A DNA stretch of 64,000 nt from the NCBI RefSeq assembly GCF_009828115.1, contig NZ_WTYL01000004.1, positions 94,079-158,078 of the forward strand, given 5' to 3'. Each line of letters begins with the position of its first letter. The first letter of the stretch is position 1. The translations under genes were made by a program, and so were the position numbers. The notes below the pieces were generated by a model. That model made no database searches. It was not told the origin of the DNA and saw only the letters and a program-made list of their open reading frames with translations. The stretch comes from Allopontixanthobacter sediminis (GTDB lineage: Bacteria > Pseudomonadota > Alphaproteobacteria > Sphingomonadales > Sphingomonadaceae). This document shows positions 55,972-64,000 of this stretch, piece after piece.

Positions 55972-57111
55972 ATGCCACTGTATTACGACGACGATCAGAC
56001 GATGCTGGCCGACAGCGCCAGCCAGTTCATGGCTGAAGAAGGCGCGATCAAGACCCAGCTGCGCCATTGGCGCGACACCGGCTGCAAGGATGGTTTCGGC
56101 CATGAATTGTGGAAGCAGTTCGGCGAAATGGGGTTCACCGGAATACTGGTCTCCGAGGACGATGGCGGTCTGGGGATGGGCCACGTCGAAGCCGGTATCG
56201 TGCTCGAGGAAATCGGCCGTAACCTTACTCCGTCGCCATTCCTGACAAGTTCCGTGCTGGCGGCTACCGCGCTTGGCCGTGCCAGTGACGATCTGCGCGG
56301 GCGCTACCTGCCAGGCCTTCTCACCGGCGAGAGCGTCTTTGCCGTCGCAATCGACGAAGGTGCGAAGCACCGCCCCGAGCGGATCGCGACCCGCGCCGAA
56401 AAATCTGGCAACGGTTTCAAGCTGTCCGGCAAGAAGGATTTCGTCATCCACGGCGCCAGTGCGGACATGATCATCGTGGCCGCGCGCACCTCCGGTTCGG
56501 ATGACGACGCGGAAGGGGTCACGCTGTTCGCTGTGCCCCGGGACGCCGCCGGCCTCAGCCAGGACGCGGTCAAGCTGGTCGACAGTTCGATCGCGACGCA
56601 TATGGTGCTGGACGGCGTAGAGCTGGACGGCGGAGCAGTCATCGGCGAAGTCGATGGCGGGCGCGAAATCCTCGAACGGATGCTCAACGCGGGCCGCATC
56701 GGCGCCGCTGCGGAGGGCGTCGGGGTTGCCCGGGGCGCGATGGACATGACCGTCGATTACCTCAAGCAGCGCAAGCAGTTCGGCAAGTTGATCGGCGAAT
56801 TCCAGGCGCTGCAGCACCGCGCCGCGCACCTTTACTCCGAAGTCGAGATTTCCCGCGCAGCGGTGATCAAGGCGCAGCAACTTCTCGATGCCGATGCCCC
56901 GAGCGCCGCGCTGATGGTTTCGGTCGCGAAGGCCAAGGTCGGCCAGACGGCGGGCCTTGCTGTTCGTGAAGGTGTCCAGATGCATGGCGGCATCGGCATG
57001 ACCGACGAGTATGACATCGGCCTGTATATGAAGCGCGACCGCGCGCTGCAGGAATTCCTCGGCGACGTGTATTACCACGCCGAACGGGTCGCCCAGATCA
57101 GCGGCTATTGA
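55972..57111 (+). CDS. Acyl-CoA dehydrogenase (second of a pair)
   Basis: A 379-residue protein with GFTGILVSEDDGGLGMGHVE, RKQFGKLIGEFQALQHRAAH and VQMHGGIGMTDEYDIGLYMK. The mid-domain is more diverged than in the first copy, as expected for the partner subunit of a heteromeric dehydrogenase. ATG 55972 follows GAGAGGAAA. The SDR gene starts 19 bp after its stop. Confidence 0.93.
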   Translation: MPLYYDDDQTMLADSASQFMAEEGAIKTQLRHWRDTGCKDGFGHELWKQFGEMGFTGILVSEDDGGLGMGHVEAGIVLEEIGRNLTPSPFLTSSVLAATALGRASDDLRGRYLPGLLTGESVFAVAIDEGAKHRPERIATRAEKSGNGFKLSGKKDFVIHGASADMIIVAARTSGSDDDAEGVTLFAVPRDAAGLSQDAVKLVDSSIATHMVLDGVELDGGAVIGEVDGGREILERMLNAGRIGAAAEGVGVARGAMDMTVDYLKQRKQFGKLIGEFQALQHRAAHLYSEVEISRAAVIKAQQLLDADAPSAALMVSVAKAKVGQTAGLAVREGVQMHGGIGMTDEYDIGLYMKRDRALQEFLGDVYYHAERVAQISGY

Positions 57112-57130
57112 GGCTTTTGGAGAGACAATA

Positions 57131-57925
57131 ATGAACATCACCGAACTTTTCAGCCTCGAAGGCCGTATCGCATTGGTCACCGGTGGTTCGCGCGGAATCG
57201 GCAAGATGATTGTCGAGGGCTTCCTCGCCGCGGGCTGCGCGAAGGTTTATATCACCGCGCGCAAGGTTGATGAGATCAATGCCACGATCGAGGAGTTTGG
57301 TGACAAGGTAATCGGCTTGCCCGGGGATCTTTCGAACATGGAAGGTATCCAGCGTCTCGCGGACCAGATTGCCGAGCGCGAAGACCATCTGGATATCCTG
57401 GTCAACAACGCCGGCGCGGCATGGGGCCAGCCGTTCGCGGAGTTCAGCGAAGCCGGCTGGGACCGGACGATGGACCTGAACGTCAAGACCCCGTTCTTCC
57501 TGACCCAGAAGCTCCATGGTCTGTTGAAAGCAGCGGCGAGCGCCGATCGTCCGGCCAAGGTCATCAATATCTCCAGCATCGACGGCCAGCGGATCAACCC
57601 TTGGCTGACCTATCCCTACCAAGCGTCAAAGGCGGCGGTGATCCACCTGACACGGCGGCTGGCGGCAGAGCTGGTGCCTGACAACATCATCGTCACCTCG
57701 ATCGCGCCGGGGGCTTTCCCAAGCGCGATGAACCGCGCCGCGCGCGATCACGAGGACGCGGCGGCGACGGGTATTCCGGCGAAGCGTGTGGGCAATGCGG
57801 AAGATATGGCGGCCGGGGCGATCTACCTTGCCAGCCGGGCCGGCGATTATGTGATCGGCGATACGCTGACGATCGACGGCGGTGTGGTCAACGCGCACCT
57901 GCCGAGCCACTTCGCGCAGCCGTAA
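57131..57925 (+). CDS. Short-chain dehydrogenase/reductase
   Basis: A 264-residue classical SDR: cofactor motif VTGGSRGIGKMI, NNAGAA, Ser of the active site in NISSIDG and YxxxK in YQASKAAVIH. It ends DTLTIDGGVVNAHL. It probably acts on a hydroxy- or ketoacyl intermediate made by the paired dehydrogenases. The first helix GGSRG suggests NADP preference. A GC hairpin follows. Confidence 0.95.
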   Translation: MNITELFSLEGRIALVTGGSRGIGKMIVEGFLAAGCAKVYITARKVDEINATIEEFGDKVIGLPGDLSNMEGIQRLADQIAEREDHLDILVNNAGAAWGQPFAEFSEAGWDRTMDLNVKTPFFLTQKLHGLLKAAASADRPAKVINISSIDGQRINPWLTYPYQASKAAVIHLTRRLAAELVPDNIIVTSIAPGAFPSAMNRAARDHEDAAATGIPAKRVGNAEDMAAGAIYLASRAGDYVIGDTLTIDGGVVNAHLPSHFAQP

Positions 57926-57937
57926 TTCGCGTCCGAG

Positions 57938-57958
57938 CGGGCCGGTCAGCCCGGCCCG
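57938..57958. terminator. Hairpin between the SDR gene and gmk
   Basis: A perfect 8-bp stem CGGGCCGG/CCGGCCCG with a 5-base loop lies in the 34-bp gap between convergent genes. T-tracts are only two bases, so it may act as a weak bidirectional terminator. Confidence 0.55.
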
Positions 57959-57959
57959 T

Positions 57960-58601
57960 TCAGCGCATCAGTTCACGGACGAAATCCACCAGCCCTGTCT
58001 GGCGCGCGCGGCGCATGCGTTCGGAATTGAGGATGCCGGTGACCTTGTCAAAACAGGCGTTGATATCGTCGTTGACCACGACATAGTCGTAACCGTCCCA
58101 ATGGCTGATTTCGGAGCGCGCGCGGGCCATCCGGTCCGCGACCACCTGGGTGCTGTCGGTGCCGCGTGAAGCCAGGCGCCGCTGAAGTTCCTCGATGCTC
58201 GGCGGCAACAGGAAAACCCGGACCACGTCGACTTCCATGCGCTGGTACAATTGCTGCGTACCCTGCCAGTCGATATCGAACAGATAGTCGTGACCAGCTT
58301 TCAGGCCTGCTTTGATTTCAGCCTTGGGAGTGCCGTAGAGATGCCCGAAGACTTCTGCCCATTCGAGAAATTCACCTGCTTCGACCTTGCTGTTGAATTC
58401 ATCTGCGTCGACGAAAAAGTAATCGCGCCCGTGCACTTCGCCGGGCCGCATCGGCCGGGTGGTGTACGATACCGAGAGGCGGATTTGCCCGTCCTCCGCC
58501 AGGATACGCCGGGCGATGGTAGTTTTGCCCGCGCCCGACGGGGACGACAGGATAAACATCAACCCGCGGCGATGGAGTGTGTCTGGTGATGAAGCGGTCA
58601 T
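57960..58601 (-). CDS. gmk: Guanylate kinase
   Basis: A 213-residue protein with the P-loop ILSSPSGAGKTTIARRIL and the GMP-binding segment VSYTTRPMRPGEVHGRDYFF, then FLEWAEVFGHLYGTPKAEI and DIDWQGTQQL. It phosphorylates GMP to GDP. An Ala/Leu/Gln-rich C-terminal tail is normal length. It is the last of three minus-strand genes (sspB, unknown, gmk). Confidence 0.97.
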   Translation of the reverse strand: MTASSPDTLHRRGLMFILSSPSGAGKTTIARRILAEDGQIRLSVSYTTRPMRPGEVHGRDYFFVDADEFNSKVEAGEFLEWAEVFGHLYGTPKAEIKAGLKAGHDYLFDIDWQGTQQLYQRMEVDVVRVFLLPPSIEELQRRLASRGTDSTQVVADRMARARSEISHWDGYDYVVVNDDINACFDKVTGILNSERMRRARQTGLVDFVRELMR

Positions 58602-58661
58602 GCCCGCTCATGGGCGGAGATGGGCAGGAAAATCAAGTGCTGCGGCGAATTGTCGCCCGGC

Positions 58662-59084
58662 TTACTCTTCGGCCTGTTCGGCCAGCGCCTTGTCGCCGGC
58701 CCGTTGGGCTGATCGGCGCGATTTACTGCGGTCGTACAGGGTCTTGGCGATCAATCCCCCGCCGACAATTGCGGCACCGGGTAGCGAGCGCGTGGCCAAT
58801 TTGGTCACGCCGTACGCGGCAAGCGTATGGATCAGGGAACGGTTTTCCACGATCGCCTTGGCCTGCGTCCGGTCATAGCGGCGCGAGAGCAGTCCTTTTT
58901 CCAGCGTGAGGCGGACAAATCGGCCCATGCTCCGGAGCGCGATATCGTGGATGATTAGGTTGGTGCTGGGGTTGGGGCTCGGTCCGGCAATTTCGTTCCC
59001 GGACTTGGTCACCTTGTCTGCGGCCTTGCGAAATGCCTTCGCCGACCGGTCGGTAGGAGCCTTGTTGGTGATTTTCCTAGCCAT
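58662..59084 (-). CDS. Conserved hypothetical protein
   Basis: A 140-residue basic protein. A 40-residue Lys/Ser-rich N-terminus precedes a conserved-looking NPSTNLIIHDIALRSMGRFV, LTLEKGLLSRRYDRTQAKAI and a hydrophobic TRSLPGAAIVGGGLIAKTLY segment that could be one membrane helix. I have seen this gene type beside sspB or gmk in Sphingomonadales but know no function. Confidence 0.8.
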   Translation of the reverse strand: MARKITNKAPTDRSAKAFRKAADKVTKSGNEIAGPSPNPSTNLIIHDIALRSMGRFVRLTLEKGLLSRRYDRTQAKAIVENRSLIHTLAAYGVTKLATRSLPGAAIVGGGLIAKTLYDRSKSRRSAQRAGDKALAEQAEE

Positions 59085-59135
59085 CAGAATGCCCGCCTGT
59101 TCACGCCGATCACCCGGCCATGCGGGCCCATCGGA

Positions 59136-59639
59136 TCACTTCTTTCGGCCGAAATCGACCGTGACGACATTAGAGCCGTCTTCCTTGTTCTCAACGGCTT
59201 CACCGGCAAGCGGTTCCGGCGCGTCGTTCTGCGCGTCGTCATGCACTTCCGGCGCCATGTCGGCGACGGTCGCCTGGAACTGCAATCCGAAGTCGACCGC
59301 CGGATCGACGAACGCAGTGATCGCCGCAAACGGGATGTCCAGCTTGGCCGGCATCTGGTTGAAGCTGAGACCAACGGTGAACCCGTTTTCGTCCACGCCA
59401 AGGTCCCAGAACTTGTTTTGCAGGACAATGGTCATCTCGTCGGGAAACCGCTCGCGCAGATGCTGCGGAATGGATACCCCGGGGGCGCCGGTCTTGAAAG
59501 TAATGTAGAAATGATGGTTGCCCGGCAGCGTGCTGCCGTTCGCCTGGATTTCGCCCAGAACCCTGCCCACGACCGCGCGCAGGGCCTCCTGCACGATTTC
59601 ATCGTAGGGGATCAGGCTGTCGGGTGCTTCATCGCTCAT
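59136..59639 (-). CDS. sspB: SspB-family ClpXP adaptor
   Basis: A 167-residue protein starting at 59639 (MSDEAPDSLIPYDEIVQEAL). The SspB beta-barrel core (GNHHFYITFKTGAPGVSIPQ, MTIVLQNKFWDLGVDENGFT, VGLSFNQMPAKLDIPF) is present. After an acidic linker it ends VVTVDFGRKK, the ClpX-binding tail pattern (xVVxVDFxxKK-like). It delivers ssrA-tagged proteins to ClpXP. It is divergent from hisB. Confidence 0.93.
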   Translation of the reverse strand: MSDEAPDSLIPYDEIVQEALRAVVGRVLGEIQANGSTLPGNHHFYITFKTGAPGVSIPQHLRERFPDEMTIVLQNKFWDLGVDENGFTVGLSFNQMPAKLDIPFAAITAFVDPAVDFGLQFQATVADMAPEVHDDAQNDAPEPLAGEAVENKEDGSNVVTVDFGRKK

Positions 59640-59766
59640 ATTGGTTGCTAGGTGGCGTCGGCAGGCCCTGCGGTCAAGACGCAAAGCACCAAAACCGGCG
59701 CAAAGCAGTCCCCGGCAAGGCGGTCTTTGGTTGCACCGACTCCATCCGCCGGTATAGCGCCCATCC

Positions 59767-60360
59767 ATGCGCACCGCCAAAATTGTCCGGAATACGACCG
59801 AAACGAAGATCCATATCGAGGTAAATCTCGATGGGACGGGTATTTATGACGTATCCACCGGCATCGGGTTTCTCGATCATATGGTCGAACAGTTTTCCCG
59901 TCATTCGCTGATCGACGTGGTCATGAATGTCGATGGCGACCTCCATATCGATCAGCATCACACCACCGAAGACAGCGCCATCGCGCTGGGTCAGGCCCTG
60001 TCCGAAGCAATGGGCGACAAGGCCGGGATCGGCCGGTACGGCAGTGTCTATTCGCCGATGGACGAGACGCTGGCGCGCGTCGCGCTGGATATTTCGGGCC
60101 GGCCTTACCTGGTATGGCGCGCCGGGTTCAGCCAGGACCGGCTTGGCGAATGGGACACCGAACTGATCGAACACTGGTTCCATTCCGTGGCCCAGGCGGC
60201 CGGGATCACGCTGCATATCGAATTGATCCACGGCCAGAACAACCACCATATCTGCGAGTCGATCTACAAGGGTTTCGCGCGCGCCATGCGGCAGGCGGTC
60301 GAACTTGATCCGCGCAAGGGCGGGGCGGTTCCGTCCACCAAGGGCCAACTCGGTGGCTGA
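59767..60360 (+). CDS. hisB: Imidazoleglycerol-phosphate dehydratase
   Basis: The 197-residue protein has the paired metal-binding motifs of His[15 protein letters not shown] and [18 protein letters not shown], then [14 protein letters not shown] and [19 protein letters not shown]. It dehydrates imidazole glycerol phosphate in histidine synthesis. The last eight bases overlap hisH. Confidence 0.98.
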   Translation: MRTAKIVRNTTETKIHIEVNLDGTGIYDVSTGIGFLDHMVEQFSRHSLIDVVMNVDGDLHIDQHHTTEDSAIALGQALSEAMGDKAGIGRYGSVYSPMDETLARVALDISGRPYLVWRAGFSQDRLGEWDTELIEHWFHSVAQAAGITLHIELIHGQNNHHICESIYKGFARAMRQAVELDPRKGGAVPSTKGQLGG

Positions 60361-60982
60361 GATCATTGCGCTGGTCGATTACGGCGCAGGCAATCTCCAC
60401 TCGGTCCACAACGCGCTGAAAGCTGCGGGCGCCCGCGGAGTGAAAGTCACCGCCGATCCCGCCGTGGTGCGTGCCGCAGACCGGATTGTCCTACCGGGCG
60501 TCGGTTCCTTTGGTGCCTGCGCGAGCGGACTGCGCGCGGTCACCGGCATGGTCGAGGCGCTGGAGGCGCGGGTGCTGGCAGACGCAGTGCCGTTCCTCGG
60601 CATTTGCGTTGGCATGCAATTGCTCGCCACCCGCGGGCTGGAACACGGCGCGACCGACGGGCTCGACTGGATATCCGGCGAAGTCCGCGCGATCGAGATT
60701 ACCGACCCCCATATCAAGGTACCGCACATGGGCTGGAACGATGTTGCCCTGACCCCGCACGAACGCCATTCGCGCCTGTTGGAAGAAGGGGAAGCTTACT
60801 TCCTCCATTCCTATCATTTCGTGCCCGACAGCGGCCGGGATATTGCCGCGATGACCGACCACGGTGGCGGTCTGGTTGCGGCGGTGGCGCGCGACAATAT
60901 CGTCGGGGTGCAATTCCATCCCGAGAAGAGCCAGGGCTACGGCCTGGCCTTGCTCGAACGCTTTCTGGATTGGCGCCCCTGA
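60353..60982 (+). CDS. hisH: Imidazole glycerol phosphate synthase, glutaminase subunit
   Basis: A 209-residue class-I amidotransferase with a GTG start overlapping hisB. It has the opening [19 protein letters not shown], the nucleophile elbow [12 protein letters not shown] and the His-Glu pair in QFHPEKSQ. It feeds ammonia to HisF. The stop shares a base with the ATG of a 5-codon minicistron that leads to hisA. Confidence 0.98.
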   Translation: MAEIIALVDYGAGNLHSVHNALKAAGARGVKVTADPAVVRAADRIVLPGVGSFGACASGLRAVTGMVEALEARVLADAVPFLGICVGMQLLATRGLEHGATDGLDWISGEVRAIEITDPHIKVPHMGWNDVALTPHERHSRLLEEGEAYFLHSYHFVPDSGRDIAAMTDHGGGLVAAVARDNIVGVQFHPEKSQGYGLALLERFLDWRP

Positions 60983-61013
60983 TGGAAGGTTTGGCTTGAT
61001 GGAAGATTTGGCA
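60980..61013 (+). repeat. 17-bp tandem duplication forming two minicistrons between hisH and hisA
   Basis: Copies at 60980-60996 and 60997-61013 differ at two positions. Each copy starts TGATGGAAG. Read from the internal ATGs, they give MEGLA-stop (60982-60999) and MEDLA-stop (60999-61016). Each stop overlaps the next start: hisH stop/ATG (TGATG), TGATG again, then ATGA at the hisA start. Confidence 0.85.
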
Positions 61014-61741
61014 TGATCGTTTTCCCCGCAATCGACCTTAAACAGGGTCAGGTCGTTCGCTTGGCCGAGGGCGATATGGACCGGGCCACGGTATATGGCG
61101 ATGATGCCGCAGCGCAGGCGATGCTGTTCGCCGAGGCCGGGGCAGAGCATTTGCACGTCGTCGATCTCGACGGCAGTTTCGCAGGCCGGGCAGAAAACCG
61201 CGAAGCTGTCGAAGCGATCATCGAAGCGTTTCCCGGCTATGTCCAACTCGGCGGCGGTATCCGCACGCCGGAAGCGGTCGAGGGCTGGTTCGAGCTCGGC
61301 GTGGCTCGCGTGGTGATGGGAACGGCCGCGCTGAAGGACCCGCAGTTTGTGAAGGACATGGCCCGCGAGTTCGAAGGCGGCATCGTGGTTGCAGTCGACG
61401 CCAAGGACGGGATGGTCGCGACAGCCGGTTGGGCCGACGTGTCGGACATACCGGTGGCGGACATGGCCCGCCGGTTCGAGGATGCCGGCGTCGCCAGCTT
61501 GCTGTTCACTGATATTGGCCGCGACGGGATGCTGACGGGCTGCAATATCGACGCGACGGTGGAACTAGCCCGGCAAATCGACATGCCGGTCATCGCCAGC
61601 GGCGGGGTCAAGGGGCTCGACGATATCCACATGCTGTCGCTTCATGCGCGTGACGGGATCGAAGGTGTGATCACCGGGCGCGCGCTATACGATGGGCGGC
61701 TGGATCTGGCGGCGGCGCTGGCGCTGGCGGCACGGGCGTGA
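61013..61741 (+). CDS. hisA: ProFAR isomerase (HisA)
   Basis: The 242-residue (beta-alpha)8 protein begins [17 protein letters not shown] with the first catalytic Asp. It has [20 protein letters not shown] and [20 protein letters not shown] segments with the second Asp, and [13 protein letters not shown]. It isomerises ProFAR to PRFAR. The start overlaps the second minicistron stop (ATGA) rather than having a clear ribosome-binding site. Confidence 0.97.
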   Translation: MIVFPAIDLKQGQVVRLAEGDMDRATVYGDDAAAQAMLFAEAGAEHLHVVDLDGSFAGRAENREAVEAIIEAFPGYVQLGGGIRTPEAVEGWFELGVARVVMGTAALKDPQFVKDMAREFEGGIVVAVDAKDGMVATAGWADVSDIPVADMARRFEDAGVASLLFTDIGRDGMLTGCNIDATVELARQIDMPVIASGGVKGLDDIHMLSLHARDGIEGVITGRALYDGRLDLAAALALAARA

Positions 61742-61762
61742 TGACCGTCCGATGACCGTCCG
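61741..61762 (+). repeat. 11-bp tandem duplication of the hisF start region
   Basis: ATGACCGTCCG occurs twice in a row (61741-61751, 61752-61762). The first ATG overlaps the hisA stop (TGATG) but encodes only MTVR-stop. Its stop (61753-61755) overlaps the second, in-frame hisF ATG (61752, ATGA). Confidence 0.9.
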
Positions 61763-62513
61763 TATCCGCGTCATACCTTGCCTCGATGTCGCCGAGGGCC
61801 GCGTGGTCAAGGGCGTCAATTTCGTCGATCTGAAGGATGCGGGCGACCCGGTCGAGCAGGCGCAGGCCTATGATGCGGCGGGCGCGGACGAGCTGTGTTT
61901 CCTCGACATTTCCGCCACCCATGAAGGACGCGGGACATTGCTCGATATCGTCCGGCGCACTGCCGAGGTGTGCTTCATGCCGTTCACTGTCGGCGGCGGC
62001 GTGCGCACGGCGGAGGACGCCCGCGCGTTGCTGCTGGCGGGCGCGGACAAGGTTGCGGTCAACAGCGCGGCGGTGACGCGGCCGGAAATTGTCGCCGAGA
62101 TTGCCGAGCGGTTTGGCAGCCAATGTGTCGTCGCGAGCATTGATGCCCGCAGGACTGCGCCGGGCAAGTGGGAAATTTTCACCCATGGCGGCAGGAAGGC
62201 GACCGGGATCGACGCGGTCGAACATGCGATCAGGCTGGCCGGGCTGGGCGCGGGCGAATTGCTGGTCACATCGATGGACGGGGACGGGACCAAGGCTGGC
62301 TACGACCTCGAATTGACCCGCACCATCGCCGATGCCGTGTCAGTGCCGGTGGTGGCCAGCGGAGGGGTCGGCACGCTCGATCATCTGGTGGAAGGCGTCA
62401 CCAAGGGCCATGCGAGTGCGGTGCTGGCGGCCTCGATATTCCACTTCGGCACCCACACCATCGCCGAAGCGCACGGCGCCTTGCGCGCTGCCGGATTGCC
62501 CGCGCGCGGTTAG
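61752..62513 (+). CDS. hisF: Imidazole glycerol phosphate synthase, cyclase subunit
   Basis: A 253-residue HisF with the catalytic Asp in [19 protein letters not shown] and the second Asp in [20 protein letters not shown], plus [20 protein letters not shown] and [20 protein letters not shown]. It makes imidazole glycerol phosphate and AICAR with HisH. The in-frame start is the second of two duplicated ATGs. Confidence 0.98.
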   Translation: MTVRIRVIPCLDVAEGRVVKGVNFVDLKDAGDPVEQAQAYDAAGADELCFLDISATHEGRGTLLDIVRRTAEVCFMPFTVGGGVRTAEDARALLLAGADKVAVNSAAVTRPEIVAEIAERFGSQCVVASIDARRTAPGKWEIFTHGGRKATGIDAVEHAIRLAGLGAGELLVTSMDGDGTKAGYDLELTRTIADAVSVPVVASGGVGTLDHLVEGVTKGHASAVLAASIFHFGTHTIAEAHGALRAAGLPARG

Positions 62514-62528
62514 GTAAGCTTTGCCCCA

Positions 62529-62556
62529 CGCGCGGTCCCGAAGCGGGACGCGCGCG
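62529..62556 (+). other. Strong GC hairpin between hisF and the PEP-CTERM gene
   Basis: CGCGCG-G-TCCCG and CGGGACGCGCG pair as an 11-bp stem with one bulged G and an AAG loop. There is no T-run (GATCTT follows), so it is more likely an mRNA-processing, stability or attenuation element inside the operon than a simple terminator. Confidence 0.6.
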
Positions 62557-62600
62557 ATCTTCGCGGTTGCGAACCACGCCGGTGACAGCGAACGGGGCGC

Positions 62601-62786
62601 ATGACCCTTCGCCTGTTGATTCTCGCCCTGATCTTTGTGGCCGCTCCGGCCGCTGCCGGGGACGGTATCCAGATTCCGGAACCAAGCAACATGGCGCTGA
62701 TGGGGTTGGGGCTAGTTGGGCTGATCATTGGCCGGCATACGGCGCGCAGCAAGCGCCCAAGGAATGATCGCGCTCCCAAGGATTGA
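62601..62786 (+). CDS. 61-aa PEP-CTERM sorting-signal protein
   Basis: The whole protein is a signal peptide (LLILALIFVAAPAAAGDG) followed by a PEP-CTERM tail: IPEPSNMALMGLGLVGLIIG, then the basic HTARSKRPRN. Nearly nothing lies between, so after exosortase cleavage only a few residues would remain. It sits inside the his operon between hisF and hisE. Role unknown. Its persistence as a free-standing sorting signal is odd. Confidence 0.82.
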   Translation: MTLRLLILALIFVAAPAAAGDGIQIPEPSNMALMGLGLVGLIIGRHTARSKRPRNDRAPKD

Positions 62787-62817
62787 CCACGCAAGTCTGA
62801 CAATCCATGACTGCGGA

Positions 62818-63132
62818 ATGGACACGCTAACCCGCCTCGAAACCACAATCCAGCAACGGTTGGTCGCCGATCCGGGGTCAAGCTACGTCGCGCAGCTGCA
62901 TGCGCGGGGCTTGCCGGTCATGGCGCGCAAACTGGGCGAGGAAGCGGTGGAAACGATCGTCGCGGCGCTGTCCGGCACGAGGGAAGACCTGGTCGGTGAA
63001 GCGGCCGACCTGCTGTTCCACCTGACTGTGATGCTGGCCGAAAAAGGTGTGCCCATGGGTGAAGTCATGGCCGAACTCGACCGGCGCGAAGGCACCTCAG
63101 GTCTCGAGGAAAAGGCGTCGCGCAGCGAATGA
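62818..63132 (+). CDS. hisE: Phosphoribosyl-ATP diphosphatase
   Basis: A 104-residue MazG-like all-helical protein starting at 62818. SSYVAQLHARGLPVMARKLG, EEAVETIVAALSG and EAADLLFHLTVMLAEKGV hold the Mg-binding Glu/Asp set. It hydrolyses PR-ATP to PR-AMP in step 2 of histidine synthesis. hisI is not in view. Confidence 0.96.
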   Translation: MDTLTRLETTIQQRLVADPGSSYVAQLHARGLPVMARKLGEEAVETIVAALSGTREDLVGEAADLLFHLTVMLAEKGVPMGEVMAELDRREGTSGLEEKASRSE

Positions 63133-63145
63133 ACAGGATCCGACC

Positions 63146-63526
63146 ATGCCGATAGACGCCATCGAGCCGTATGATGACGAAAACATCTTCGCCAAGATCC
63201 TGCGCGGGGAAATTCCGTCTTCCAAGGTCTACGAAGATGACTGGGCTTACGCGTTTTCCGACATCAACCCGCAAGCGAAATTGCATGTGTTGGTGATCCC
63301 CAAGGGGCGTTATGTCAGTTGGGACGATTTCTCGGCGAACGCTTCGGCGGAGGAAATCGCCGGGTTTGTCCGCGCCGTCGGCACGGTCGCCAGGTCCCAC
63401 GGACTTGTCGAACCCGGCTACCGGCTGCTGGCGAATGTCGGAGCGCATGGCGGGCAGGAAGTGCCACATCTCCACGTCCATCTGTTCGGCGGCGAACCAC
63501 TCGGTCCGATGCTCGCACGCGGGTAG
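63146..63526 (+). CDS. HIT-family nucleotide hydrolase
   Basis: A 126-residue histidine-triad protein (HINT branch) with NIFAKILRGEIPSSKVYEDD and the HxHxH motif VPHLHVHLFGG. It hydrolyses adenosine-5'-phosphoramidates or related AMP conjugates. It starts 13 bp after hisE and is probably the last gene of that unit. Confidence 0.95.
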   Translation: MPIDAIEPYDDENIFAKILRGEIPSSKVYEDDWAYAFSDINPQAKLHVLVIPKGRYVSWDDFSANASAEEIAGFVRAVGTVARSHGLVEPGYRLLANVGAHGGQEVPHLHVHLFGGEPLGPMLARG

Positions 63527-63634
63527 GAAACGACGCCGTTGATCCCGCACCAGCGGCGGTTGGACGAAACTGTGACTGCAATGGCACGATTTTGTTGCCC
63601 AGCGAGTCCACCCTACGCTACAGCCCGCGCGTCT

Positions 63635-64000
63635 ATGACGATGCTTCTATCCCCCCATGATGGCCGGTTCGATGGTCCGCTGCACCACTTTGCGGTGCGG
63701 GCGTATTACGAAGACACGGATCTGTCCGGCGTCGTTTATCATGCGAATTACCTGCGCTGGTTCGAACGCGCCCGGTCCGACATGCTGCGGTTGCTGGCAA
63801 TCGACCAGCGGGCCGCCATTGAAGCGGGGCAGGGGGCCTACGCGGTCGCCGATTTGCAGATCCGCTATCTCCGCCCTGCCAAGCTGGATGACGATGTGCT
63901 GATCCTGAGCACGTGCACGCATTTGCGCGCCGCCTCGGTCCGGATGCACCAGCGCGCTTTTCGCGGCGACGAGCTGCTGACCGAGGTGCATTTGCGCGTT
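63635..64000 (+). CDS. ybgC: YbgC-type acyl-CoA thioesterase, N-terminal part (3' end outside window)
   Basis: The frame from ATG 63635 is open to the window edge (122 codons of an expected 140-150). FAVRAYYEDTDLSGVVYHAN is the hotdog-fold active-site segment with the catalytic Asp, and NYLRWFERARSDMLRLL continues it. YbgC normally opens the tol-pal cluster (tolQRA-tolB-pal), which I expect just downstream. A second ATG at 63641 is an alternative start. Confidence 0.9.
   Translation, partial: MTMLLSPHDGRFDGPLHHFAVRAYYEDTDLSGVVYHANYLRWFERARSDMLRLLAIDQRAAIEAGQGAYAVADLQIRYLRPAKLDDDVLILSTCTHLRAASVRMHQRAFRGDELLTEVHLRV

Overview
The window is high-GC alphaproteobacterial chromosome, most likely Sphingomonadales and probably Erythrobacteraceae. 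The basis is a crtY-crtI-crtB carotenoid operon, a TonB receptor paired with a polysaccharide lyase, stress promoters of the GGAAC-N16-CGTT (EcfG) type, an alphaproteobacterial SspB, and the order hisB-hisH-hisA-hisF-(PEP-CTERM)-hisE-HIT-ybgC. I saw no rRNA, tRNA, CRISPR array, integrase or insertion sequence. The genus is an inference.

Layout. 1-2.1 kb: end of an RND efflux permease with its outer-membrane lipoprotein. 2.1-7.8 kb: a TpsB-type outer-membrane transporter divergent from a FecR-domain protein with a long Gly/Asn repeat tail, followed by a CHASE2/degenerate GGDEF/EAL c-di-GMP phosphodiesterase. 7.8-11.9 kb: TonB receptor and alginate-lyase-like enzyme behind two LacI-type operator-like palindromes. 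12-17 kb: GDT1-like membrane protein, Dps, 6-phosphogluconolactonase, Nudix, DNA polymerase IV, Bcr/CflA exporter. 17-21.5 kb: crtY-crtI-LOG-crtB. 21.6-29.4 kb: DUF2585, MipA, S9 peptidase, amidohydrolase, DUF885 lipoprotein, membrane protein. 29.4-31.5 kb: TPP riboswitch and thiC. 32.3-33.6 kb: an AT-rich islet with a frameshifted PD-(D/E)XK-like gene. 33.6-46 kb: mostly small stress, envelope and unknown genes (DUF2726, CshA-like adhesin, fasciclin, PhnA, GFA, cold shock, S41 protease, SWIB, DoxX, DUF427, M19 dipeptidase, DUF2945). 46-49.5 kb: dapD and an S8 protease with a C-terminal barrel. 49.5-57.9 kb: an acyl-CoA catabolism cluster (APH-like kinase, ADH, three acyl-CoA dehydrogenases, MFS, SDR). 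58-64 kb: gmk, unknown, sspB, then the his operon and the start of ybgC.

How the parts relate. Several genes read as a general-stress set: dps, the fasciclin lipoprotein, mipA and the TM/DUF2945 pair each have an EcfG-like promoter. The carotenoid operon is translationally coupled and contains a LOG-family hydrolase. The his operon is tightly coupled and, unusually, its hisH-hisA and hisA-hisF junctions carry tandem duplications that create 4-5 codon minicistrons chained by stop-start overlaps.

The best candidates for something undescribed are the TpsB / FecR-repeat / CHASE2-EAL module, the his minicistron relay, the LOG gene inside the crt operon, and the two-frameshift nuclease-like gene beside a DUF2726 gene.
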